Assembly (NCBI RefSeq): GCF_020097835.1
Contig: NZ_CP083666.1
Coordinates: forward strand, 1,860,001 to 1,924,000
Source of the DNA: Haloprofundus halobius
Lineage (GTDB): Archaea > Halobacteriota > Halobacteria > Halobacteriales > Haloferacaceae
Length of the DNA stretch: 64,000 nucleotides
Reading direction: 5' to 3'
Shown here: positions 8,601 through 18,400 of the stretch, one piece after another
Position numbering within the stretch: the first letter of the stretch is position 1
Layout: each line of letters opens with the position of its first letter
Program-made: the position numbers and the translations under genes
Notes under the pieces: model-generated
What the model was told of the DNA's origin: nothing
Seen by the model: only the letters and a program-made list of their open reading frames with translations
Databases searched by the model: none

Positions 8601-9029
8601 ATGAGAGAAGAGGTCGTTCACGCACGCGGGCACGAGCACGTCTCCGCCCGCCACGCGAGCACGTTCGAGGTGACGACAGACGACTGGCTCACCCCGGCCG
8701 GAGATTGTATCCTCGCCGTCGAGGCCGACCGGACGCCCGCCGAGTTCGACCCGACGTTCGTCGAAGCGTGTCAGAGCGAGGACGCGCGCATTATCGCGAC
8801 ATTCGAGGTCGACGGCGTCACCGAGCGCGTCGAGGGCCACGGCCACCCGAAACTCACGTTCGAGGGCGACCGGAGCATGGTCGGCCGGACCAGCGACCAC
8901 ACCGACGACCGAACGATCATGCTCGGGGCCGAGTTCGCCGCCGAGGGGTTCGACCGTGACCTCGTCTCGGCGCTCGCCGACGGCGCGGAACTGACGCTGA
9001 CGCTTCGCGTCGACGCCGCCGACGCCTGA
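8601..9029 (+). CDS. DUF371 family protein
   Basis: 142 residues from the ATG at 8601. The open frame extends 47 codons further upstream, but that part translates the low-complexity tract, so it is excluded. The segment VHARGHEHVSARHASTFEVT followed by LTPAGDCILAVEADR, and EGHGHPKLTFEGDRSMVGRTS later, are characteristic of DUF371. DUF371 is an archaeal family of unknown function, with a basic and histidine-containing start that may bind nucleic acid or metal. It is cytosolic. It is followed 52 bases later by the EndoIII-like gene on the same strand. Confidence 0.8.
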   Translation: MREEVVHARGHEHVSARHASTFEVTTDDWLTPAGDCILAVEADRTPAEFDPTFVEACQSEDARIIATFEVDGVTERVEGHGHPKLTFEGDRSMVGRTSDHTDDRTIMLGAEFAAEGFDRDLVSALADGAELTLTLRVDAADA

Positions 9030-9081
9030 GGGCCGACGCGGACGCCATATCCCTTTTGCCGAATCGCTCCCACCGTCCGGT

Positions 9082-9888
9082 ATGAAAGACGAACCTGCGG
9101 AGAACATCAGCGGCGGCCCCGACGGCGGCGGCGTCGAGGCCGAGTTCGACCCCAGCGAGGCCGACACCCGCGCCGAGGCCGTCGTCGACGAACTCGGCGA
9201 ACTGTACTGGCGGAAAGCGTACGGCGGTCAGGACGCCTTCGAGTGTCTCGTCCGGACCATCCTGAGCCAGAACACCAGCGACGTGGCGAGTCAACCGGCG
9301 CACGATAGCCTGATGAACCGATATTCGGGTGGTGATCTCGCGAAGACGCTCGCCGACGCCGAACAGTCGGAACTCGTCGAGACCATCCAGTCGGCGGGGT
9401 TGTACAACCAGAAGTCGGAGATGATGATAGACGCCGCCGCCGAAATCGTCGACGAGTTCGGGGGCGAGGCCGCGTTCGACGCGTACGTCCGCGAGGAGGA
9501 CCCCCAGACCGTGCGAGACCGACTGCTTGAGATTCGCGGCGTCGGCCCGAAGACCGCCGACTGCGTGCTCCTCTTCTCGGGCGGGCGCGGCGGCGTCTTC
9601 CCCGTCGACACGCACGTCCACCGAATCAGTCGGCGAATGGGACTCGCGCCGCCGGACGCCGACCACGAGGAAGTCCGCGAGTATCTCGAACGCGACGTTC
9701 CCGCCGAAAAATGCGGGTTCGGTCACACGGCGATGATTCAGTTCGGCCGCGAGTACTGCAAAGCGCAGAAACCGGCGTGCCTGGACGGTCCTGAGGCGTG
9801 TCCGCTGTACGACTACTGCGAGAGAGTCGGCATCGACGAAATCGAGGAGTCGGTAGTCGACCCGGCGGAGGCTGTCGCCGACGACTGA
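9082..9888 (+). CDS. Endonuclease III-like DNA glycosylase (HhH-GPD) with iron-sulfur motif
   Basis: 268 residues. The HhH-GPD fold is shown by LVRTILSQNTSD, the hairpin LEIRGVGPKTADCVL with the catalytic lysine, and FPVDTHVHRISRRMG with the catalytic aspartate. At the C terminus four cysteines follow C-x6-C-x6-C-x5-C, versus C-x6-C-x2-C-x5-C in classical Nth, suggesting a [4Fe-4S] cluster with altered spacing. It would remove damaged bases and cut abasic sites. A second, classical Nth gene lies at 52603, so this paralogue may have a different lesion range. The CCCTTTTGCC stretch about 27 bases upstream looks like the promoter. Confidence 0.85.
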   Translation: MKDEPAENISGGPDGGGVEAEFDPSEADTRAEAVVDELGELYWRKAYGGQDAFECLVRTILSQNTSDVASQPAHDSLMNRYSGGDLAKTLADAEQSELVETIQSAGLYNQKSEMMIDAAAEIVDEFGGEAAFDAYVREEDPQTVRDRLLEIRGVGPKTADCVLLFSGGRGGVFPVDTHVHRISRRMGLAPPDADHEEVREYLERDVPAEKCGFGHTAMIQFGREYCKAQKPACLDGPEACPLYDYCERVGIDEIEESVVDPAEAVADD

Positions 9889-9896
9889 CTCCCCGC

Positions 9897-10283
9897 CTAC
9901 AGTTCCATATCCTCCCGCTCCCGGACGAGTTCGTCCAGCACGGCGTCGGCGCTGGCGAGGTTCGTCGCCAGCGGCGTCTCGTGCACGTCGCAGATGCGCA
10001 GCAGCGCCGAGATGTCGGGTTCGTGCGGTTGAGCGGTCAGCGGGTCGCGCAGGAAGATGACGCCGTCGCAGCTCTCCTCGGCGATTCGCGCGCCGATCTG
10101 CATGTCGCCGCCGAGCGGTCCCGACTGCATCCGTTCGATATCGAGGTTTGTCTCGTCGATGAGTCGCTGGCCGGTCGTTCCCGTCGCTATCAGGTCGAAC
10201 GCCGCTAAGTCGTCGTGTCGATCCTTCGCGAACTCGATGAGCGCCGGTTTCTTCTCGTCGTGGGCGATGAGCGCGAGACGCAT
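9897..10283 (-). CDS. mgsA: Methylglyoxal synthase
   Basis: 128 residues from the ATG at 10283; the longer frame adds 55 residues that do not belong to the family. It opens with MRLALIAHDEKKPALIEFA and carries TGTTG (phosphate loop), MQSGPLGGDMQIGARIAE with the catalytic Asp, and FLRDPLTAQPHEPDI. It converts dihydroxyacetone phosphate to methylglyoxal plus phosphate, a bypass of lower glycolysis that relieves sugar-phosphate overload. It is cytosolic and normally a homohexamer. It ends 8 bases from the convergent EndoIII-like gene. Haloarchaea are among the few archaea with this gene. Confidence 0.92.
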   Translation of the reverse strand: MRLALIAHDEKKPALIEFAKDRHDDLAAFDLIATGTTGQRLIDETNLDIERMQSGPLGGDMQIGARIAEESCDGVIFLRDPLTAQPHEPDISALLRICDVHETPLATNLASADAVLDELVREREDMEL

Positions 10284-10400
10284 ACTCTCCGTGGCGTGCC
10301 GTATCCAGTTGAATCCACCTGCGTCGGTCCGTTCGATGACATGTGATCTCGATGACAGAGTCCCCGAAACTGAATACCGTCGAGGTGGCACGTTCCGTGT

Positions 10401-10715
10401 ATGTCGATGGAGACCTACACGCTGCGAGTCGAGGAGACCGAAACGCACGACGGCATCTCCGCCGACGTGTACGACGGCGACGAAGTCATCGCGGCGTCGA
10501 CGCGCGTCGCCTACGACGACTACGGCCTCGCGGCGACCGGGGACGACAGGAGTCCGGAGGCGGCGACGGAGACGGTGACCGCCGACGCACTCTCGCTCGA
10601 CGTCCAGATCGAACGAATCGACGGCCGATTCGAGTTCCGACTGCTCGGCGACGGCGAGGAACTGGCGCGCGAGTCGGTGACCGACGAGGAGTGGGAACTC
10701 GAACGCGAGGAGTAG
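10401..10715 (+). CDS. Small acidic haloarchaeal protein, function unknown
   Basis: 104 residues, starting MSMETYTLRVEETETHDGIS. It is rich in Asp and Glu with alternating strand-like segments (ADVYDGDEVIAAS, RFEFRLLGDGEELARES), suggesting a small beta-rich soluble domain. It has no cysteines, membrane span or signal peptide. It sits between methylglyoxal synthase (divergent) and FttA (convergent, stop 43 bases away). I do not recognise a named family. The acidic composition and strong GC3 fit a real gene. Confidence 0.65.
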   Translation: MSMETYTLRVEETETHDGISADVYDGDEVIAASTRVAYDDYGLAATGDDRSPEAATETVTADALSLDVQIERIDGRFEFRLLGDGEELARESVTDEEWELEREE

Positions 10716-10757
10716 GAGCGGGCGCGAGAACAGTCGGCGAAGAGACCCGGTTTCTGC

Positions 10758-12689
10758 TTACTTGAACCGGAACGTTTCGAGGTTTTTCGGCGCGAACGTC
10801 CGCATGTTGAACTCGTGGTACAGCGCCGACGAGAGGTCCTGCACCGAGCGCTCGTCGCCGTGGACGCAGAGCACCTTCTCGGGTCGGGGGTTCATCGTGC
10901 GGACGAAGTTCATCAGGCCGTTGCGGTCGGCGTGGCCGGAGAAGCCGTCGACCGTCTCGACGCCCATCTTCAGCGTGAGCGTGCCCGACCGCCCGGAGTT
11001 GCGGTTGTCGCGGTCGTTGACGGGTATCTCGTCCCAGCCGTTCTGGATGCGGCGGCCGAGCGTTCCCTGCGCCTGGTAGCCGACGAAGACGAGGTTCGAG
11101 TCCGGGTCCGGGCCGAGGTGGCGGAGCCACGACATGATGGGGCCGCCAGTAACCATGCCGGAGGTCGAGAGGATGATACAGGGGCCGTCGTCGGCGACCT
11201 CCTGACGTTCCTCCTCGCCGCCGTCGATATGGTTGAACTGCGGCGCGAGGAACGGGTTCTCGTCCTCGTGGAAGATGCGGTCGCGGAGTTCGTCGCGGAG
11301 ATACTCGGGGTAGGTCGTGTGGATGGCCGTCGCCTCCCAGATCATCCCGTCGAGGTGGACGGGCATCTCCGGAATCTTCCCCGAGCGCATCGCCTGTTCG
11401 AGGACGAGCATGATCTCTTGGGACCGACCGACGGCGAACGCCGGGATGAGCACCTTACCGCCTTCGTCGGCCGTCTCGTTGATGACGTCGACGAGTTTCT
11501 GCTCGGAGTCCTCCTGGTCGGTCTGGTAGTCGTTTCGTCCGCCGTAGGTCGACTCCATTACCAGCGTCTCCACGCGCGGGAAGTCGTTGACCGCGCCGTT
11601 GAACAGGCGGGTGTCCTTGTAGTGGATGTCGCCGGAGAACGCGACGTTGTAGAGGCCGTCGCCGATGTGGAAGTGCGTCACCGCCGAGCCGAGGATGTGG
11701 CCCGCGTTGTGGAAGGTGAGCTTCACGTCGGGGGCGATGTCGGTGACGTCGCCGTATTCGAGCGGGATGCAGTGCTTGATGGCTTCGCGAACCATCTCGG
11801 ACTCGTACGGCGGCGTCCGGCCCTCCTTGACCGCCACGTCGAGGTAGTCGAGCGTCAGCAGTCCCATCAGGTCGCGCGTCGGTTCGGTGCAGTAAATCGG
11901 GCCGTCGTAGCCGTATTTGAACAGGAGGGGAAGCAGCGCCGAGTGGTCGAGGTGGGCGTGCGTGAGCACGACCGCGTCGATGGAGTTCGCGCCCGACCCC
12001 AGCGCCTCGGGGACCTGGAGGTACGGGACCTCGCCCTCGGCACCGGGTTTGTCGCCGCAGTCGATGAGGATGCGCGTGTCGGCCGTCGAGAGGATGAACG
12101 ACGCGCGGCCGACCTCGCGGCAACAGCCGAGCGTCGAGATGCGCACCCACTGTTCGCGGCTGAGCTGCTCGCGGTGTATCTGGCGGCCGACCCGCTCTAA
12201 GATGTCGCGGCGCTCCTCGCGCTCCTGCTTCAGGAAGTTTCGGACGTTGGAGACGGTAGAAGATTCGATGGGGGGCGTTCGGACGACTTCGGGCGTCCAC
12301 CCGACCTGTTGGGTTATCTCGCGCAGCGTCGAGCCGTGACGACCGATGACCATGCCGGGTTTGGCCGCCTCGATGACGACTTCGCCGGTGTCGGCGTGGA
12401 AGTCGAGATCGGTCACGTTCGCCTCGTCGGGAATCACGTCGAGCACCTGCTCGCGTGCCTTCTCCGGGTCGGTGAGGACGTCGGGGTCCGGCCGAACCGT
12501 GATTCGTTTTCGGAGTTTGCTGGCGAGTTTCCGGATGAGGTCGCCGTTCTGCGCGAACTCCTTGGGGTTTCGCGTGTAGACGACGAGTTCCGGTCCCTCG
12601 TACTTCACGTCCGAGACCACGATGTCGCTCGGAAGTTCGCTGTCGATCTCTGCTTTCAGTTCCTCAAGTTGCTTATCTACTGAGCTCAT
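10758..12689 (-). CDS. fttA: Transcription termination/cleavage factor FttA (aCPSF1), KH + metallo-beta-lactamase + beta-CASP ribonuclease
   Basis: 643 residues, normal for the archaeal CPSF73-like enzyme. N-terminal KH-type RNA-binding domains occupy residues 1-145, with GMVIGRHG at 112-119. The metallo-beta-lactamase core carries THAHLDHS (HxHxDH at 244-249), AGHILGSA, and FSGDIHY. The beta-CASP part carries ESTYGG, PAFAVGRSQE, SGMVTGG and FSGHADRNGL. The C-terminal VHGDERSV completes the zinc site. aCPSF1/FttA cleaves nascent RNA at U-rich sites and terminates archaeal transcription; it is the orthologue of eukaryotic CPSF73. It is cytosolic and acts with the Spt4/5-bound polymerase. It is a monocistronic minus-strand gene. 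Confidence 0.95.
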   Translation of the reverse strand: MSSVDKQLEELKAEIDSELPSDIVVSDVKYEGPELVVYTRNPKEFAQNGDLIRKLASKLRKRITVRPDPDVLTDPEKAREQVLDVIPDEANVTDLDFHADTGEVVIEAAKPGMVIGRHGSTLREITQQVGWTPEVVRTPPIESSTVSNVRNFLKQEREERRDILERVGRQIHREQLSREQWVRISTLGCCREVGRASFILSTADTRILIDCGDKPGAEGEVPYLQVPEALGSGANSIDAVVLTHAHLDHSALLPLLFKYGYDGPIYCTEPTRDLMGLLTLDYLDVAVKEGRTPPYESEMVREAIKHCIPLEYGDVTDIAPDVKLTFHNAGHILGSAVTHFHIGDGLYNVAFSGDIHYKDTRLFNGAVNDFPRVETLVMESTYGGRNDYQTDQEDSEQKLVDVINETADEGGKVLIPAFAVGRSQEIMLVLEQAMRSGKIPEMPVHLDGMIWEATAIHTTYPEYLRDELRDRIFHEDENPFLAPQFNHIDGGEEERQEVADDGPCIILSTSGMVTGGPIMSWLRHLGPDPDSNLVFVGYQAQGTLGRRIQNGWDEIPVNDRDNRNSGRSGTLTLKMGVETVDGFSGHADRNGLMNFVRTMNPRPEKVLCVHGDERSVQDLSSALYHEFNMRTFAPKNLETFRFK

Positions 12690-12935
12690 ATGTGTGCTGC
12701 CCGTCGGTCCACTCCGGTCGGGCCTCGTACTGCCGCCTCGGTGCCGCCGGGTCGCCGCGAACGCAGGTAATCGAACGCTCGTCGTGACCGGTGGTCCCGA
12801 GAGACATACTCAACGGAGTAACTCTGTATGCTATGTGCGGGAAGAGGCAGTGAAAACCCGCTTGTCCGGCAGTATTACCTTCGGATTATAAAAGCCTTCG
12901 CAAAAGGAAAGCCGGCGGCGGTTCTCGGAGACGCT

Positions 12936-13418
12936 ATGGAACTCACAGCCGAGTCCGTCGCCGCCGAACGAGAGACGCTGAAATCCCGTGACTCGACCAT
13001 CGTCGCGCTCATCAACGACGTTCGCGACGCACTCGGCGAACTGTTCGACACCGACGTCGCTTCCGTGACCGAGGCCCAGTACCGCGCCGAGGTCGACGCC
13101 GTCTTCGCCGACGGCGACGTGGCGGTCAACGTCGCCGGCTACGTCGGCCTGCTCCGAGAACTGGACGTCGAGGGCGACTATCCCGGCTTCGTCGTCGACG
13201 AGATACTGGGTCGAGAGCTAGCGTCGACCATCGCGGGCGGCCAACCGCACGCGTTGCTCGCGCAGGCGACGTTCCACTTCGCGGATACGATGACCCACAG
13301 CGAGGGCGTCGCCGGCGCTGACGACCTGGATGCGGCGCTGGCGGCGGGGTTTCAGACCCGGTTACCCGGATGGGAGTGGACAGAGGCGGAGAGTCCGTTC
13401 GGGGTCGGCGAACCGTAG
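12936..13418 (+). CDS. Haloarchaeal hypothetical protein
   Basis: 160 residues from the ATG at 12936 (MELTAESVAAERETLKSRD). The open frame upstream is not supported: it runs through the promoter region of FttA. It is mainly helical and acidic, with a hydrophobic middle (VAVNVAGYVGLLRELDV, LASTIAGGQPHALLAQATFHFADTM is the most distinctive region) and no recognised domain, signal or membrane helix. It is followed 95 bases later by proS on the same strand; the CATATCCC box before proS suggests separate transcription. Confidence 0.6.
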   Translation: MELTAESVAAERETLKSRDSTIVALINDVRDALGELFDTDVASVTEAQYRAEVDAVFADGDVAVNVAGYVGLLRELDVEGDYPGFVVDEILGRELASTIAGGQPHALLAQATFHFADTMTHSEGVAGADDLDAALAAGFQTRLPGWEWTEAESPFGVGEP

Positions 13419-13513
13419 CGCGGAACCGCACGCGTCAGTCCCCGAACGCCGTACCGAGAGGGCGTCGCACACTTCCAGAAGTCATATCCCACCGTACTGC
13501 GACCGTTTCGACA

Positions 13514-14989
13514 ATGACCGACAACCAGGACCTCGGTATCACCGAGTCCAAGGAGTACAACACCGGCGACTGGTACGCCGAAGTCGTCCAGAAGGCCGGA
13601 CTGGCCAACTACGGTCCCGAGGGGATGAGCGGCTTCATCGTCACCCGACCTCGTGGATACGCCCTCTGGGAGGCCGTTCAGGGCTATCTGGACGAGAAGT
13701 TCAAAGCGACCGGAGTGCAGAACGCCTACTTCCCGCTTTTCATCCCCGAGAGCTACCTCGAACGCGAGAAAGACATCGTCGAGGGATTCGACCCCGAAGT
13801 CGCGTGGGTCACCCACGGCGGCCACGAGGAACTGGAGGAACGCCTCGCCGTCCGCCCCACGAGCGAGAGCATCATCACTCCCTACATGAGTCAGTGGGTA
13901 CGCAGCCACCGTGACCTCCCGCTACGCGTCAACCAGTGGTGCTCCGTCGTCCGCTGGGAAGCCACGGACACCAAACCGTTCTTCCGCACGAAGGAGTTCC
14001 TCTGGCAGGAGGGCCACACCGCCCACGCCACCGAAGCGGACGCGTGGGAGGAGACGATGCTCCGACTCGACCAGTACGAGTCGGCCTACGAGGAACTCTT
14101 CGCCATCCCCGTGCTCCGCGGGCGGAAACCCGACCACGACAAGTTCCCCGGCGCGGACACGACCACGACCGTCGAGGCGCTGATGCCCGACGGCAAGTCG
14201 GTGCAGGGCGCGACGAGCCACTACCTCGGCACCAGCTTCGCCGAGGCGTTCGATATCACCTACTCCGACGAGGGCGAGGAGGACCGAACGGCTCACACCA
14301 CCTCGTGGGGCTTCTCGTGGCGCTCCATCGGCGCGCTCATCATGACTCACTCCGACGACCAAGGGCTCGTGCTACCCCCCACCGTCGCGCCCACGCAGGT
14401 CGTCGTCGTCCCCATCTGGCAGGAGGAGAACCAGGAAGAAGTGCTCGACTACGCCGGGAGCGTCGCAGACGACCTCGAAGCGGCTGGAATCCGCGTCGAA
14501 CTCGACGACCGCGACGAGCGCAATCCCGGCTTCAAGTTCAACGAACACGAACTCAACGGCGTCCCCGTCCGCCTCGAAATCGGCCCCAACGAGGTCGAAG
14601 ACGAGGAGATCACGGTCGTCCACCGCCCCGACGGCGGGTCGACGGTCGAGACCCGCGAGAACATCGCCGAGACGGTCGAGGACCACTTCGACGAGGTGTA
14701 CGCGAAACTGTACGCCGCCGCCGAGGAGAACGTCGAGGAGAACGTCCGCGACGCGTTCGCCCGCAACGAGATTCTCGGCACCATCGGCCAGCACGGCGGC
14801 TACGTCCGCGCGCCCTGGTGCGGCGAGGAGAGCTGTGAGACCGAGATCAAAGACCAGATTTCGGCCGAAATCGTGATGGTCCCGTTCCCCGACGACGAGG
14901 AGAAGCAGTTGGATCTCGACGACCACGGCGAGTGCGCGGTCTGCGGCGAGTCGTCCGAGGAGACCGCGTACTTCGCGAAGTCGTACTGA
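13514..14989 (+). CDS. proS: Prolyl-tRNA synthetase, archaeal/eukaryotic type
   Basis: 491 residues from the ATG at 13514. Class II aminoacyl-tRNA synthetase motifs are present: motif 1 near MSGFIVTRPRGYALWE, RPTSESIITPYMSQW, motif 2 FFRTKEFLWQEGHTAHAT, and motif 3 GTSWGFSWRSIGAL-like HTTSWGFSWRSIGALIM. An anticodon-binding domain follows (VVVPIWQ). The C-terminal domain has cysteine pairs (CGEESC, CAVCGES) and ends in Tyr, typical of the eukaryotic/archaeal-type enzyme lacking the bacterial editing insertion. It charges tRNA-Pro with proline. The CATATCCC stretch about 30 bases upstream is the likely promoter. Confidence 0.95.
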   Translation: MTDNQDLGITESKEYNTGDWYAEVVQKAGLANYGPEGMSGFIVTRPRGYALWEAVQGYLDEKFKATGVQNAYFPLFIPESYLEREKDIVEGFDPEVAWVTHGGHEELEERLAVRPTSESIITPYMSQWVRSHRDLPLRVNQWCSVVRWEATDTKPFFRTKEFLWQEGHTAHATEADAWEETMLRLDQYESAYEELFAIPVLRGRKPDHDKFPGADTTTTVEALMPDGKSVQGATSHYLGTSFAEAFDITYSDEGEEDRTAHTTSWGFSWRSIGALIMTHSDDQGLVLPPTVAPTQVVVVPIWQEENQEEVLDYAGSVADDLEAAGIRVELDDRDERNPGFKFNEHELNGVPVRLEIGPNEVEDEEITVVHRPDGGSTVETRENIAETVEDHFDEVYAKLYAAAEENVEENVRDAFARNEILGTIGQHGGYVRAPWCGEESCETEIKDQISAEIVMVPFPDDEEKQLDLDDHGECAVCGESSEETAYFAKSY

Positions 14990-15057
14990 GCACCGGCGAC
15001 CTCGTTTTCCGGCAGTCCCACGGTCGACCGCACCGACCGCCTCGCGCTCGTCGACGC

Positions 15058-15255
15058 CTACGGCGAGGAGTAGCTCATCTTCCCCTCCTCCTCACTCATC
15101 CGTATCGAGTAGAGACGACCGTAGGGGAGGTGTAAGTAGCCCCTGTCCGGGAGTTTGACTCGGACGCCCGCGACCTTCCCGGAGTCGGAGATGTTCTCGG
15201 CTGCGACCTCTTCTTCGGTCACCCCGTCGGGCGATTCGTACACGAGAGTTGCCAT
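15058..15255 (-). CDS. Small haloarchaeal protein, function unknown
   Basis: 65 residues from the ATG at 15255 (MATLVYESPDGVTEEEVAAE). It is a compact, acidic, probably beta-rich protein containing VRVKLPDRGYLHLPYGRLYSI. It has no cysteine, signal peptide or membrane span. The start is chosen because a TTTATCC box lies about 25-30 bases upstream on the minus strand; the longer frame to 15390 would cross this box. It is divergent from gltB. I do not recognise a family. Confidence 0.6.
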   Translation of the reverse strand: MATLVYESPDGVTEEEVAAENISDSGKVAGVRVKLPDRGYLHLPYGRLYSIRMSEEEGKMSYSSP

Positions 15256-15378
15256 CGCGGGTAGTGCCGTCTCCACACGGATAAATCGTCGCCGCGAGCG
15301 TCCCGACGGTGACGGCCTCGCCGCAGATACGCCCGAATCCATCACGGTCGTTCGGTCTATACAGTATATCATAACGGC

Positions 15379-15427
15379 CTTATATGCCATAAGAACACCC
15401 TTATTCTTTCAGGAGTACGCTCATAAG
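15379..15427 (+). promoter_or_regulatory. gltB promoter with CTTAT/ATAAG inverted repeats
   Basis: A perfect CTTAT-N5-ATAAG inverted repeat occupies 15379-15393. A second CTTAT (15400-15404) pairs with an ATAAG at 15423-15427, which itself lies 23-27 bases before the gltB ATG, where a TATA box would be. Binding of a nitrogen regulator here could block or guide TBP. The pattern is direct from sequence; regulator identity is unknown. Confidence 0.45.
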
Positions 15428-15449
15428 TGGCTAGCTCCAGGCTCAGTGT

Positions 15450-18400
15450 ATGACCAAGCCACACACAGACACCCGCAGGGTCGGCCTCGCGGACCCGGCC
15501 GACGAACGCTCGAACTGCGGCGTCGGCGCCGTCATGGACCTCGACGGTGGCGCGTCGCACGACGTGCTCTCCGACGGGCTCGAACTACTCGTAAACCTCG
15601 AACACCGCGGCACCACCGGTGCGGAGGAGAACACCGGCGACGGCGCGGGCATCATGATACAACGCCCCGACGCATTCTTCGCCGAGGAACTCGACTGCGA
15701 CCTCCCCGAACTGTGGGCGATCGGCTCCGTCTTCTTCCCACAGGACGACGACGCCCGCGAACGCGTCGTCGGCGTCGTCGAGGACGCGCTCGCCGACCAC
15801 GGACTCGACGCGTTTCACTGGCGCGACGTTCCGACGGACAACACGGACCTCGGCGCGACGGCGCTGGAGTCGGAACCGGACGTCCGGCAGCTGTTCGTCC
15901 AGCCGACCGACGACGCGACGGACGCCGAAGCGTTCGACCGCGCGCTGTACGTCGGCCGTCGTGCCGCCGAGAATGCCGTCGACGACTCCGGCATCGAGGG
16001 GAGCGGGCGCTTCTACGTCTGCTCGCTCTCGCGGAAGACGCTCGTCTACAAAGGTCTCCTGAAGGCCGAGCAGCTGCCGACGTACTACCCGGACCTCAGC
16101 GACGAGCGGATGAAGACGTCGCTGTCGATGGTTCACGCCCGTTTCTCGACGAACACCCTCGGCGCGTGGCATCTCGCGCACCCCTACCGCAACGTCGTCC
16201 ACAACGGCGAGATAAACACCATTCGCGGCAACGTCAACTGGATGCGCGCCCGCGAGACGGAGTTGGAGCACCCCGACTTCGGCACAGACATCGAGACCAT
16301 CAAACCCGTCACACACGCCGACCAGAGCGACACCGCCAGCGTCGACAACGTCGTCGAACTCCTGTTACAAGGTGGCCGCGACCTGCCGCACGTCCTCCGG
16401 ATGCTGATTCCGGAGGCGTACCGCAACGACCACGCGATGGACGAGGGGCGACACGACTGGTACGACTACCACGCGAGCCTCGTCGAACCGTGGGACGGGC
16501 CGGCGCTCGTCGCCGCCACCGACGGCGACAGAATCGCCGCGGTGCTCGACCGCAACGGCCTCCGGCCGTGTCGCTACGACGTGACGACCGATAACCGCCT
16601 CGTGATGGCCAGCGAAGTCGGCGCGCTCGACCACGACCCAAGCGAAATCAAGTCGCGCGGCCGCCTCCAGCCCGGCCAACTGTTCATGGCCGACCCCGAG
16701 GAGGGTCGCGTCATCCCCGACGAGGAAGTGTTCGACTCGCTCGTCGATGCGAAGTACGGCGAGTGGGTCGCCGACGAACAGCGCCACCTCTCGGCGTCCG
16801 CCGACCCCGAGGCGTTCGGTACCCGCGACCCCGTCGAGTCGCTGCGCGCCCAGCAGGCGGCGTTCGGCTACACGCAGGACCAACTGAACCACCTCATCGA
16901 GCCGATGGCCAGACAGGGGAAAGACCCCGTCGGCTCGATGGGCGACGACACGCCGCTGTCGGTGCTCTCGGACTTCAACCGCCCCCTGTTCACGTACTTC
17001 AAACAGCTGTTCGCGCAGGTGTCGAACCCGCCGATCGACTACATCCGCGAGAAGTTGGTGACGAGCCTCGAATCCCGCCTCGGTAACCAGCGGAACATGC
17101 TCGCGGAGTCGCCCGAGCACGCCCGGCAACTCGTGCTCGACTCGCCCGTCGTCACCGACGAGCAGACGGCCGGAATCGAGGACCTCGACGGCAGCGACGG
17201 CCTGCGCAGCGAGACGCTCGACATGACGTACGAGCGCGGCGAGGAGGAACTCGAAGACGCGGTCGAACGCCTTCGCGACGAGGCCCGCGAGGCCATCGAG
17301 GGCGGCGCGGACATCGTCGTCCTCTCGGACCGTGCGGCCGGTCCCGACAGAGTGCCGATTCCGAGTCTCTTGGCGACGGGGGCGGTCCACCACAGCCTCG
17401 TCCGTAACGGGCTGCGCAACCGCGCCGGACTCGTCGTCGAGTCGGGCGACCCCCGCGAGGTCCACCACATTGCGACGCTCGTCGGCTACGGCGCAGGTGC
17501 GGTGAACCCGTACCTCGCCTACCAGACCATCGAGGACATCGTCGCCGGTCCCGACGGGGCGGACCCCGAGGAGGCCATCGCAGCGTACGTGAAGGCGCTC
17601 GAAGACGGCCTGCTGAAGACGATGGCGAAGATGGGTATCTCGACGGTCGAGAGCTACCGTGGTGCCCAGATTTTCGAGGCCGTCGGCCTCTCCTCGGAGT
17701 TCGTCCGCGAGTACTTCGAGGGCACCGAGATTCGCACCGAAGGCATCGGGATGCCCCAGATAGAGGCGGACTTGCTCACGCGCCACACCGTCGCTTACGG
17801 CGAGGACCCGAAGCTCGAAGTCCAGGGCGAGTACGAGAACCGCTCGGCGGGCATCCACCACCAGTGGAACCCGAAGACAGTCGGCGCGCTCCAGCGGGCG
17901 GTCCGCTCCGGCAACTACGAGACGTACCGAGAGTTCGCCGAACTCGTCAACGACCAGAGCGAGGAGCTACAGACGCTCCGCGGCCTGCTCGACTTCGACT
18001 CCGACCGCGATTCGATTCCCATCGAGGACGTCGAACCCGTCGAGGAGATCGTGAAGCGGTTCTCGACGGCGGCGATGAGCCTCGGCTCGCTCTCGCCGGA
18101 AGCCCACGAGAACAACTCCATCGCGATGAACCGCATCGGCGGGAAGTCGAACTCCGGCGAGGGCGGCGAACCGCCAAAGCGCTTCGGCACCGAGAAGGAG
18201 TGCAACGTCAAGCAGGTGGCGTCGGGTCGCTTCGGCGTCACGAGCCACTACCTCTCGTCGGCCGACGAGCTACAGATCAAGATGGCGCAGGGGTCGAAGC
18301 CCGGCGAGGGCGGCCACCTCCCCGGCAAGAAGGTAAACGAGATGATAGCGCACGTCCGCTACTCGACGCCGGGCGTCGGCCTCATCTCACCGCCGCCGCT

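Noticed and set aside
9897-10448. 183-residue methylglyoxal synthase frame
   Set aside because: Known methylglyoxal synthases start near the MRLALIAHDEKK segment; the upstream 55 codons overlap the divergent gene's promoter.
16365-17861. 498-residue frame opposite gltB
   Set aside because: It is antisense to the catalytically complete glutamate synthase and has the usual mirror composition of a GC-rich coding strand.
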